From Parachlamydiales bacterium (GTDB lineage: Bacteria > Chlamydiota > Chlamydiia > Chlamydiales > SM23-39), in the NCBI GenBank assembly GCA_015661075.1, contig JACVQJ010000018.1:1-40652 (forward strand): DNA of 40,652 nt. Reading direction: 5' to 3'. The notes beneath the pieces were generated by a model. That model saw only the letters and a list, made by a program, of their open reading frames with translations. It was not told the DNA's origin and did not search any database. Below are positions 25,346 through 32,176 of this stretch, in pieces. Position 1 is the first letter of the stretch. Each line of letters starts with the position of its first letter. The position numbers and the translations under genes were made by a program.

Positions 25346-26141
25346 AGGTGGCATCCTCCTGGCTGATTTCAGCGATGACGGTGATGGGAGTTGCTGGTAG
25401 TTGGGTGGAAACTGGTAAGTCGATCATGAGAAGACTTTGTTCGATTCTAGTGTTCCAAGTATGCTTTTGGAGATTATATTCTGCATTGATTCGTGGGGCG
25501 GCATGGCCATTGATGGCGGCCATCTGATTTTTAGTCAGATATTTATTTTCCATTGCATAGATGCATAATGAGCTGGTGGTATCCGTAAGTGTGCATAAAA
25601 ATGATAGTATCTTGACGCGATTGACATCCGGCATTTCATTCAATTGTTTCATCAATGTTTGGATGTTGGGCGAGAGGTTGAAGCTGATTAGCAACATGGC
25701 GAGATTGGAATATTCCTGGTGATTCACACTCATCGAAAAGTTTTTCAGATTTTCTTCGATCTTTCTTAGTAAAGAGGTCAAATGCCAACGCGGTTTTTTC
25801 GAATCCCAAAATCCTTGGATATCGATCTCTCCCAATATTGTTCGAATCTTAAAGCCTTCCATCAAATGCGTGAGAGCGGTTGGAAACCGGAAAATGTGGC
25901 TCTTTGGTTGATCAGTGATTTTAGGCATCACACAAACCCAATCGTCTGCCGGTGTTTCGTCGTCGATCAATTGCCATGTTGATGAAATAGCCTCCTTACC
26001 GGCGGTTTGGGGATTTTTCGATTGGCTGATGATCTCTAAGGGCTTGAGCGACTGAATCGCTGTATCTGTTTTGTTTTCGGGCTCATTGACAGCAACCGAA
26101 GTGGAAGAGGAGAAAAATAAATTTACCAAAAAAGACGCCAT
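25299..26141 (-). CDS. Protein of unknown function, possibly secreted
   Basis: I do not recognise this 280-residue protein. I chose ATG 26141 (GGAGTG upstream) because the longer frame, starting at 26264, takes its first residues from a palindromic repeat and lacks an RBS. The first 15 residues after the start are hydrophobic (SFLVNLFFSSSTSVAV), followed by a polar Asn/Lys/Thr-rich stretch. The middle is predicted helical with Leu-rich segments around residues 130-200. No catalytic motif is visible. It is AT-richer than its neighbours, and its 3' end overlaps dsbB by 47 bp on the opposite strand. It could be an effector or a lineage-specific protein. Confidence 0.6.
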   Translation of the reverse strand: MASFLVNLFFSSSTSVAVNEPENKTDTAIQSLKPLEIISQSKNPQTAGKEAISSTWQLIDDETPADDWVCVMPKITDQPKSHIFRFPTALTHLMEGFKIRTILGEIDIQGFWDSKKPRWHLTSLLRKIEENLKNFSMSVNHQEYSNLAMLLISFNLSPNIQTLMKQLNEMPDVNRVKILSFLCTLTDTTSSLCIYAMENKYLTKNQMAAINGHAAPRINAEYNLQKHTWNTRIEQSLLMIDLPVSTQLPATPITVIAEISQEDATFTWVERGGPAIAAPQ

Positions 26142-26247
26142 ATTGCCGATCACTCCTTTGATTTTCCGATTGATCCAAGGGGCAGGAAGTTTAAAGTATG
26201 TGTTGAAATTGTGGAAATAGATTTTTCGAAAATGCACGATCGAGGTA

Positions 26248-26405
26248 ACCTCGACTTTGTCCATTTTTAGGGCCGCCTGCCTCGCCTATTTGCCCTCTGA
26301 CGTTCGACCTCTGGTCGAACTAGGCGTTAATTTAATAAGGAAGGGGATAGTCAACCCCTTAAATCCATCGAGGCCTTCGGTCCTAAAAATGTACAAAGTC
26401 GAGGT
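26248..26405. repeat. Palindromic element (type D) upstream of tdk
   Basis: Terminal inverted arms of 27 bp (26248-26274 and 26379-26405) match at 25 positions around CCTCGACTTTGT and ATTTTTAGG. Inside are a perfect hairpin, GTTCGACC-TCT-GGTCGAAC (near 26303-26321), and AAGGGG/CCCCTT. It fills the gap between the unknown gene and tdk, and its outer arm resembles a segment near 19354-19370. No gene is seen in it. Confidence 0.85.
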
Positions 26406-26438
26406 AACTTGAACGCAATCGAATTTTTGGAGGAAATC

Positions 26439-27050
26439 ATGGCTAAGCTCTATTTTCGCTATGGCACGGTTGGAAGCGCAAAGACGTTGAATTTATTGGC
26501 TGTCGCCCATAATTACCGCCAGCAGGGCAAGAAAATCATTCTGATGAAGCCCGATATCGATACCCGCTTTGGCAAGGATCGAATTCGATCGCGCGCCGGG
26601 CTGGAAGAAGAGGCAGACGTTCTCATCCACTCCGGAATGTCGCTGTTGACCATGGATTTTCAGGGACTCAGCTGCATTTTGGTCGACGAAGCCCAGTTTT
26701 TGTCTGCGCAGACGATCGACGAGCTCCGATTGATCACGATCGATTGGGATTTGCCCATTATTTGCTACGGCCTGAGGACGGATTTCAAATCATTTCTTTT
26801 CGAAGGGTCAAAAAGGCTCATGGAACTGGCCGATTCGATCGAAGAGATCAAGGTGACCTGCAATTACTGCAATCGCAAGGCGACCATGAACCTGAAGCAC
26901 GTCAACGGCATGGCCGTCAATGAAGGCCCGTCGGTGGAACTCGGCGCGGAAGAAAAATATCTGCCCAGCTGCCACAAGTGCTACCGCATTGAGATTCAGA
27001 AGGCGAAGTTATTCCGGAAGGGAAAGACTCTCGAAAAAGCCGGAGTTTAG
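26439..27050 (+). CDS. tdk: Thymidine kinase, type II
   Basis: A 203-residue thymidine kinase that phosphorylates thymidine with ATP for nucleotide salvage. ATG 26439 follows GGAGGA closely and gives the family start MAKLYFRYG. The P-loop is GTVGSAKT (9-16), with alanine where glycine usually stands before the lysine. DEAQFL (83-88) is the Walker B and catalytic region, and four structural zinc cysteines lie in CNYC (141-144) and CHKC (178-181). It is flanked by palindromic elements on both sides (26248-26405 and 27064-27201), so it is probably transcribed alone. Confidence 0.93.
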   Translation: MAKLYFRYGTVGSAKTLNLLAVAHNYRQQGKKIILMKPDIDTRFGKDRIRSRAGLEEEADVLIHSGMSLLTMDFQGLSCILVDEAQFLSAQTIDELRLITIDWDLPIICYGLRTDFKSFLFEGSKRLMELADSIEEIKVTCNYCNRKATMNLKHVNGMAVNEGPSVELGAEEKYLPSCHKCYRIEIQKAKLFRKGKTLEKAGV

Positions 27051-27063
27051 ACTAATCCACTCG

Positions 27064-27201
27064 TTAAATAAGTGACAAAAGGCGCCGGCGAGGCAAGGCC
27101 AGATTGAAGCGCAGCGGTCCGAAGGAGGAGGCCATAGTAGAACTATGGCCGACGTTGGAGGATCAATATGGCAAAGCCGCAGCAAGCATTTTGTTACTTA
27201 A
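27064..27201. repeat. Palindromic element, copy C, related to copies A and B
   Basis: A 138-bp imperfect palindrome. Read on the plus strand it follows the reverse complement of copy A: GCGAGGCAAGGCCAGATTG, a central CCATAG/CTATGG hairpin, then GGCAAAGCCGCAGC. The frame equivalent to the peptide of copies A and B is open here too (RGKARLKRSGP, EEAIVE, YGKAAAS). It lies between the convergent tdk and Tsr3-like genes, and its end supplies the last codons and stop of the latter. It may serve as a bidirectional terminator. Confidence 0.8.
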
Positions 27202-27622
27202 ATTCGTTTTTCCAGTGGTAATGATCGAGTAGCCCGTCGGTCTTGCGCCTGAGTAACAGATGCGATAGAAAGAGCGCTTCAACGGAGGCGAGGCCCTGAT
27301 CGGGGTCGAGGCAACCGGTTTGCCGTCTTGGGTAGGCTGTCCGGAAATGGGTGGGAAGGCTGCGCGATTGGATGGGCGGGCATTGCCGCCGCATGAGCGC
27401 GGCGAGGCGCCAGGTCGCATCGATGATGAAAATGCCTCGATGGGCATCTTGTTCTGTTAGGGGCGGTGCGCCGACTTCCAGCAATAGATAGTGCGTCAGA
27501 TCGGGCCAGGAAACGAGCGGATAGGTGAAAAATCGCAGATCGGTTCGCAATTCCAGGCCTCGGAGTGAACATTTTTTCAAATTCTCGCGCCGATGGCGCA
27601 GGATGATCGTCGGAGGGGTCAT
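27194..27622 (-). CDS. Tsr3/DTW-like protein, possible rRNA or tRNA acp-transferase
   Basis: A 142-residue protein. The start LRHRRENLKKCSLRGLE resembles the N-terminal motif of Tsr3 (a D/H-x-x-PKKCS-type block). The centre FIIDATWRLA (residues 65-74) has the DxTW/DxSW motif, and SRSLP plus LASVEALFL (111-119) match the Tsr3/DTW C-terminal motifs. Members of this superfamily move the aminocarboxypropyl group of SAM to RNA bases: Tsr3 acts on small-subunit rRNA and DTW enzymes on tRNA. The start overlaps the pcrA stop as ATGA, implying coupling. The 3' end runs into palindromic copy C. The choice between the two subfamilies is open. Confidence 0.55.
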   Translation of the reverse strand: MTPPTIILRHRRENLKKCSLRGLELRTDLRFFTYPLVSWPDLTHYLLLEVGAPPLTEQDAHRGIFIIDATWRLAALMRRQCPPIQSRSLPTHFRTAYPRRQTGCLDPDQGLASVEALFLSHLLLRRKTDGLLDHYHWKNEFK

Positions 27623-29595
27623 GCAAAGGACTTCGGCGTAGTGACTCTGATCAGATCTTTGGGGATCTCGAACAAAAATCGCGAGGGGTTGGTCGGCATT
27701 CCCTTGCCGTTTCTTAGGCGCGTGCGGGCCATGCTCAGGGTGAGATGGCGCTGGGCGCGGGTAATCCCGACATAAAAAAGCCTTCTTTCTTCTTCGAGGC
27801 CGGTTTGTTGGAGGCTCTTTTCGTGCGGCAGAATATGGTCTTCGAGGCCGATGATGAAACAGGCGGGAAATTCGAGGCCTTTGGCGCTATGCAGGGTCAT
27901 TAGCTGCAGATTGTCCGCGTGGTTGACTGCCTTCTGTTTGATCGACTCGCTGACGAGCGTTGTGTTGGAGATAAAATCCTGCAAAGAGGCCTTTTCGTTT
28001 TGCTGGGATTGCTCTTGCTCGTATTGCGCCAGAGCGTTGATGCACTCCTGGACGTTTTCCCATTTGAACTGGCGCATTGTCTCACTCTTTACCTCGTCTT
28101 CGATGGCGCGCTTGTATTGGATCTCCTCGACGAGTTTGGCAGTAGTAACGGACAGCGGCTCTTCATGAAAATAGCGGCGGTATTTTTCAATCAGGCTGAC
28201 AAACGAGCGGACAGCGCCTTGCGCACGACTCGTTCCAATCGAATAGTTCCCGGAGGCGATTTGCTCCATCAGGCTCCAAAGCGGAGTGCCGGTGCTGCGG
28301 TTTTGTTGCGTTGCCGTATCCAGGAAAGTGTCGGAAATCCCACGGCGCGGCACGTTGATGATCCGCAGTAGCGCTTCACTGTCTTGCGGATTGGCTATGA
28401 ACCGCAAATAGGCAAGGATATCCTTGATCTCGCTTCGTTCGGCAAAGGCCAAGCCCCCAAACACTTCGTAGGGGATGCCCCGCACCCATTGGCCGTCCTT
28501 GTTCCACGAAGCGTTTATGAGCGCATTTTCCAATTGGCGCGACAGGGCATTGGATCGGTATAAAATGGCCATATCGCGCCATCGCAGCTGTTTTTCCTGG
28601 CGGTAATAGACGATTCGGTCGATGACTGCCTGCGCCTCTTCGATATCGGTCTGGGCGTGGAATACCTCGATCGGCCCGCCCGTTTTTGACGAGGTCCACA
28701 GATTTTTTTTGTGGCGGCTGGTGTTGTTCTGGATGACGGCGTTGGCAGCCGCGAGAATTTGGGGCGTCGAGCGGTAATTTTGCTCGAGCTTGATCATGGT
28801 ATCGGCTTTAAAATCGAGGATGTTTCGGATGTCGGCTCCGCGCCATCCATAGATCGATTGATCGTCGTCGCCCACGACGCACAGATTGCGATAGCGGCTG
28901 GCTAATAGCTCGGCCAGGCGCATTTGCGCGGGATTCGTATCCTGGTATTCGTCGATCATCAGATAGCGGTATCGGTCCTGATAGCGGGACAATATGGACG
29001 GATGTTCTTCAAAGAGCTGGATCGCCAACGTAATCAGGCTGTCGAAGCTGACGGCGTTGTAGGCGCGCAAAGTCGATTGCATGCGGCCATAGAGATCTTT
29101 TGAAAAAGTGTCATGCCAGGGTTTTTCCTCATCATCTTCTTCCGCTCTCAGCCCTCGCTGGCTGGCCTGGGCCAGCGCTGCATAGGTCGGCTCGAGAGAG
29201 GGAAGCTCTCCTTCATGGTTGAGCATTTCGCGCGCCATCGATCCGATGAGCCGCCGCATGTCGCGCTCGTCATAGAGGCTGAAATCGCGCGTATAGCCCA
29301 TTTGATGGATTTCCTTGCGCAGGATTTGCATGCAAAAGCTATGGAAGGTGCAGAGGGTGACTTTTTTCGCGGCCTCCGAGCCGATCATCTCTTGGACCCG
29401 GTAGCGCATCTCGGCGGCCGCCTTGTTCGTAAAGGTCATCCCTAAGATGGATTCGGGATCTTGGCCCATCTGGCGGACGATGTAGGCGATGCGATGGACG
29501 ATGACGCGCGTTTTTCCGCTGCCGGCTCCCGCGATCAGCAGCACGCGCCCCGAAGAGCTCCGAACGGCCTTTTCCTGCTCCGGATTCAACGACAT
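27619..29595 (-). CDS. pcrA: UvrD/PcrA-family DNA helicase
   Basis: A 658-residue superfamily 1 3'-5' helicase used in nucleotide excision and mismatch repair and in removing stalled complexes. It shows the motifs in order: Walker A AGAGSGKTRV (22-31), motif Ia TFTNKAA, motif II DEYQDTN, motif III GDDDQSIYGWRGA, motif IV QNYRS and motif VI VGITRAQRHL. It lacks the long C-terminal extension of some members. It overlaps the Tsr3-like gene (ATGA) and the 3' end of rnpA (10 bp). Distinguishing UvrD from PcrA by sequence alone is not firm. Confidence 0.94.
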   Translation of the reverse strand: MSLNPEQEKAVRSSSGRVLLIAGAGSGKTRVIVHRIAYIVRQMGQDPESILGMTFTNKAAAEMRYRVQEMIGSEAAKKVTLCTFHSFCMQILRKEIHQMGYTRDFSLYDERDMRRLIGSMAREMLNHEGELPSLEPTYAALAQASQRGLRAEEDDEEKPWHDTFSKDLYGRMQSTLRAYNAVSFDSLITLAIQLFEEHPSILSRYQDRYRYLMIDEYQDTNPAQMRLAELLASRYRNLCVVGDDDQSIYGWRGADIRNILDFKADTMIKLEQNYRSTPQILAAANAVIQNNTSRHKKNLWTSSKTGGPIEVFHAQTDIEEAQAVIDRIVYYRQEKQLRWRDMAILYRSNALSRQLENALINASWNKDGQWVRGIPYEVFGGLAFAERSEIKDILAYLRFIANPQDSEALLRIINVPRRGISDTFLDTATQQNRSTGTPLWSLMEQIASGNYSIGTSRAQGAVRSFVSLIEKYRRYFHEEPLSVTTAKLVEEIQYKRAIEDEVKSETMRQFKWENVQECINALAQYEQEQSQQNEKASLQDFISNTTLVSESIKQKAVNHADNLQLMTLHSAKGLEFPACFIIGLEDHILPHEKSLQQTGLEEERRLFYVGITRAQRHLTLSMARTRLRNGKGMPTNPSRFLFEIPKDLIRVTTPKSFA

Positions 29596-29963
29596 GGCGT
29601 TTCGAGTGTTTCGAGGGGGGTGATCGCCTGCGATTTTAATAAAAAGGCCATCTCGCTCTGCAGGGCGGATAAAGTCGCCCGGTGAGCGTAGCGGCGGGGA
29701 ATCACGTTGAGATCCAATCCTTCGGGCAGTGCTACACGGGTCGTGCGGAACGCTTCACGGACGAGCCTCTTGAAACGGTTGCGCTCATGGGCAGCGCCAT
29801 ATCGGCTGGACGCAGTAATGCCCAAACGCGTTTGTGGAAGCCCGGAGCGCAAATAGTCAATACAGATAAGCTGCCCCCACAGGCGTTGCCCCTGTCTTGA
29901 AATTTTTTGAAACTCGAAGCGCTTGCGCAGCTTGAGATGTTTCGAGAAGTGTTTGGCTGTCAA
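29586..29963 (-). CDS. rnpA: Ribonuclease P protein component
   Basis: A 125-residue basic protein that binds RNase P RNA and aids tRNA 5' maturation. The core starts [17 protein letters not shown], and the RNA-binding signature is [16 protein letters not shown] chose TTG 29963, which overlaps the rpmH stop (TTGA) and gives a usual length. The same frame stays open through the whole of rpmH to a TTG at 30110, so a longer protein cannot be excluded. It ends 10 bp inside the pcrA start. The rpmH-rnpA order is near universal. Confidence 0.9.
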   Translation of the reverse strand: MTAKHFSKHLKLRKRFEFQKISRQGQRLWGQLICIDYLRSGLPQTRLGITASSRYGAAHERNRFKRLVREAFRTTRVALPEGLDLNVIPRRYAHRATLSALQSEMAFLLKSQAITPLETLETPCR

Positions 29964-30094
29964 GGAGCTAAAGTCTTGCGCCCGGCTCTGCGTCGGCGAT
30001 TGATCACCTTGCGGCCGTTCGCAGTTTTCATCCGGGCTCGAAAACCATGGGTCTTTTTTCGACGGAGTTTGCTCGGCTGGTACGTGCGCTTCAT
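29960..30094 (-). CDS. rpmH: 50S ribosomal protein L34
   Basis: A 44-residue, strongly basic protein: [18 protein letters not shown] then [19 protein letters not shown], a textbook L34. GGAAAAAGAT precedes ATG 30094. Its stop overlaps the rnpA start. The gene is too short to stand out in routine ORF lists. The intergenic region to the divergent rpmJ is 133 bp and holds both promoters. Confidence 0.97.
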   Translation of the reverse strand: MKRTYQPSKLRRKKTHGFRARMKTANGRKVINRRRRAGRKTLAP

Positions 30095-30171
30095 ATCTTT
30101 TTCCTCTCAAAAATTTTCGGTGTTCTCATTGTAAACTCCCGAGAGAAAATCTGGCCAGTTCTTTGTTTCTG

Positions 30172-30200
30172 TTGAAGGGAAATCGCCGGAAAGGTATAAA
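30172..30200 (+). promoter_or_regulatory. Promoter of the rpmJ-rpsN operon
   Basis: TTGAAG at 30172-30177 and TATAAA at 30195-30200 are spaced 17 bp, placing transcription about 20 nt before the GTG start of rpmJ. A TACAAT-like -10 for the divergent rpmH lies at 30129-30134 on the minus strand. Confidence 0.6.
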
Positions 30201-30227
30201 AGATGGCTTTCAAACAGAGAGACTCCT

Positions 30228-30365
30228 GTGAAAGTAGGTGCATCTATTAAAGCCGACGCATCCAAGGGGGACCAGGTCGTCCGCCGCCGAGGCCGTATTT
30301 ACGTGATCAACAAAAAAGACCCTAATCGCAAGCAGCGGCAAAAAGGCCCAGCCCGTAAGAAGTAA
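30228..30365 (+). CDS. rpmJ: 50S ribosomal protein L36 with GTG start
   Basis: A 45-residue protein ([42 protein letters not shown]) that matches the chlamydial L36 closely as I remember it. It is the cysteine-free, longer L36 form that needs no zinc. GTG is the only start that preserves the family N-terminus, and only a weak purine-rich RBS precedes it. It is followed by rpsN after 13 bp, and the two share a promoter and terminator. Confidence 0.93.
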   Translation: MKVGASIKADASKGDQVVRRRGRIYVINKKDPNRKQRQKGPARKK

Positions 30366-30378
30366 AGGAAATTGTTCA

Positions 30379-30684
30379 ATGGCAACAAAAGCTTTGATTG
30401 CAAAACAGAAAAAGCGAGAGAGACTGGTCAAGTTGAAGTGGGACAAGCGCCAGCAGCTCAAGCAAACGATCCTCGACATGAGCAAGAGCGACGAAGAGCG
30501 CGCGGCGGCTGTCGATACTCTGAACCAACTGCCGAAAAATTCTTCCCGCGTACGGCTTCGCAACCGCTGCCAATTTACCGGCAGGGCGCGAGGCAATCTT
30601 CGCAAGTTCAAGTTGTCGCGCTTGTGCTTCCGCGAAATGGCTCTCCAGGGTCTGATTCCTGGTGTTTTCAAAGCCAGCTGGTAA
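30379..30684 (+). CDS. rpsN: 30S ribosomal protein S14
   Basis: A 101-residue S14 of the long, zinc-free type: it begins [17 protein letters not shown] and ends with [20 protein letters not shown] and [20 protein letters not shown]. The CxxC pairs of zinc-binding S14 are missing. AAGGAA lies upstream. It is operonic with rpmJ and followed by a terminator at 30693-30722. Confidence 0.97.
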   Translation: MATKALIAKQKKRERLVKLKWDKRQQLKQTILDMSKSDEERAAAVDTLNQLPKNSSRVRLRNRCQFTGRARGNLRKFKLSRLCFREMALQGLIPGVFKASW

Positions 30685-30692
30685 ACTTTTGG

Positions 30693-30722
30693 GCGGGGAG
30701 GTCTTTTCCCGCTCTGATTTTT
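30693..30722 (+). terminator. Intrinsic terminator of rpmJ-rpsN
   Basis: A stem of about 7 bp (GCGGGGA with TTTCCCGC, one wobble) is followed by TCTGATTTTTTC, just after the rpsN stop. It abuts the stop of the convergent GYF_2 gene. Confidence 0.75.
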
Positions 30723-30723
30723 C

Positions 30724-31107
30724 TTAAGATTTATTTTTAATTAGCTCTTGCAGTTCTTTCCAGTTGGGAAGATCTTCGTGCCAAACTAACGTAGTAACGG
30801 GGATTTCGCCTTTCTTCCATGCCTGTGTTAACGCATTGTGGCTCATGGGGCCTTTCTGCAGCCTTGCTTCGTCGAGATAATACCAAAATCGGTCAATGGG
30901 TCCGTCGATGTAAGACACAGGCGCGGGTGGGGCGGGAGGTGGCTTTTTTTTAGGGAGTGGAGCGATGAAAATGGCGATAAGGCCCAAAATGCCAAAGAGA
31001 AACCCGATGGCAAACCAGAAATAGGGGTTGTGTCCGCGCTTGGAGGCAATAATGGCTGTAATCGTGCCGACGATGGCGGCGATGCATAGATGAATCGTAA
31101 GGCTCAT
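30724..31107 (-). CDS. Membrane protein with GYF_2 domain
   Basis: A 127-residue inner-membrane protein. Two hydrophobic segments (about 5-21 and 29-50) are followed by a Lys/Pro linker (LPKKKPPPAPPAP). The C-terminal domain WYYLDEARLQKGPMSHNAL then VWHEDLPNWKEL fits the GYF_2 family (DUF4339), which binds proline-rich or unknown partners. The family is common in Chlamydiae and Planctomycetes, with no firm function known to me. It stands alone between rpsN and the Asp23-like gene. No strong RBS is visible. Confidence 0.78.
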   Translation of the reverse strand: MSLTIHLCIAAIVGTITAIIASKRGHNPYFWFAIGFLFGILGLIAIFIAPLPKKKPPPAPPAPVSYIDGPIDRFWYYLDEARLQKGPMSHNALTQAWKKGEIPVTTLVWHEDLPNWKELQELIKNKS

Positions 31108-31234
31108 AGAAGACTATGATACCGCGCCGGCTGTTTTCGTTTCAACGCTCTCCGAAAGAACTGTGAACGCCTGATATTGTGTGAATTGCCCGGAAGGAGT
31201 ATTGTTTAGTTTTTCCGGTGATAGGTTTGTTGTC

Positions 31235-31663
31235 ATGTATGAAAAATTAGATCGAAAAGAGCTGAATTTGCCCGATACGGTGTTCATCCGCGATATTGAG
31301 ACGCGTGTTTTTCAGGCCATCGTGCTGCAGTGTTTAGCCAAGATCGAGGGCGTGGGTTTTCTGGAAGGGAATCTCTTTGACAGCCTCCTGGGCCGCGAGG
31401 TCGAGCGCGTGAAAGGAATCCACGTCGAACAAGATCAGGATCAGCATAGCGTCGAGGTCCGCGTCGAGATCAATATTGCCTACGGAATGTCCATTCCTGA
31501 AAAAGCGGAAGAAGTGCAAAGCAAGATCGTCGAAGAGATCAGCCGCTGGTCGGGGCTCCACGTAGCTTCTGTCCATGTCATTTTCAAGGATTTGATGGCT
31601 CCCCAGCGATCCGAAAAGCCCGAGGCGATGGCCGGCAGCACAATCGTGGAAGAAACTTTTTGA
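31235..31663 (+). CDS. Asp23/Gls24-family envelope-stress protein
   Basis: A 142-residue protein of the Asp23/Gls24 family. The segment TRVFQAIVLQCLAKIEGVG is the usual N-terminal helix, followed by GIHVEQDQDQHSVEVRVEINIAYG, an alternating strand pattern, then the helix IPEKAEEVQSKIVEEI. ATG 31235 begins near the conserved region; the longer frame adds 18 unmatched residues. In Gram-positive bacteria Asp23 lines the membrane through AmaP and responds to envelope stress. Here the next gene, 6 bp downstream, encodes a membrane protein of AmaP layout, so the partnership may be conserved. Confidence 0.8.
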   Translation: MYEKLDRKELNLPDTVFIRDIETRVFQAIVLQCLAKIEGVGFLEGNLFDSLLGREVERVKGIHVEQDQDQHSVEVRVEINIAYGMSIPEKAEEVQSKIVEEISRWSGLHVASVHVIFKDLMAPQRSEKPEAMAGSTIVEETF

Positions 31664-31669
31664 GGCGTT

Positions 31670-32176
31670 ATGCATCTTCGCGAAGCCGCCGCATCGGCAC
31701 TCCAATTATTAGTTGTATTTTCCTATTTTTGTCTCGCTACTATTGCAACTGTTCTCCCATTGCGTCCCGATTGGCGAGCCATTGGCATTGATTATTTGCA
31801 AAGCTATCCGGAGATTTTTTATTGGATCGGAGGAGGGATCGGACTGTTCGGCTTTCTTCTTCTTTTGGGATTTTATGGGTTGGGCCGGGGTCGGTTTTTG
31901 CGGCTCACGATGAAGCCTCATATGGCGATGGTCGATGTAAAACTGCTCGAACAGGTGGTCGAAGAGTGTTTTCAGACGAATTTTGCCTCCTATGTGCGCG
32001 GCTCTGATATCGCCGTGATCGCGAAAGAGCGGCTGGAAGTCGCGGTGGATTTGACCCCGATGGAAGAAAAGCTGCAAATACGGCTCATGCTCGATATGGA
32101 AAAAAAACTGGGGTTACTGCTGCAGGAGCGCTTTGGATACGCCCGCTCATTCACCCTTTCTGTCCACTCGCGATAA
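31670..32176 (+). CDS. AmaP-like membrane anchor protein
   Basis: A 168-residue protein with two N-terminal transmembrane segments (about 10-30 and 50-68) and a cytosolic domain of roughly 90 residues showing alternating strand and helix (VAVDLTPMEEKLQIRLML). This is the layout of AmaP, the alkaline shock protein membrane anchor. The preceding gene encodes an Asp23-like protein, supporting the call. There is no direct sequence signature, so the family is inferred partly from context. The last 26 bp overlap uvrC on the opposite strand. Confidence 0.6.
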   Translation: MHLREAAASALQLLVVFSYFCLATIATVLPLRPDWRAIGIDYLQSYPEIFYWIGGGIGLFGFLLLLGFYGLGRGRFLRLTMKPHMAMVDVKLLEQVVEECFQTNFASYVRGSDIAVIAKERLEVAVDLTPMEEKLQIRLMLDMEKKLGLLLQERFGYARSFTLSVHSR

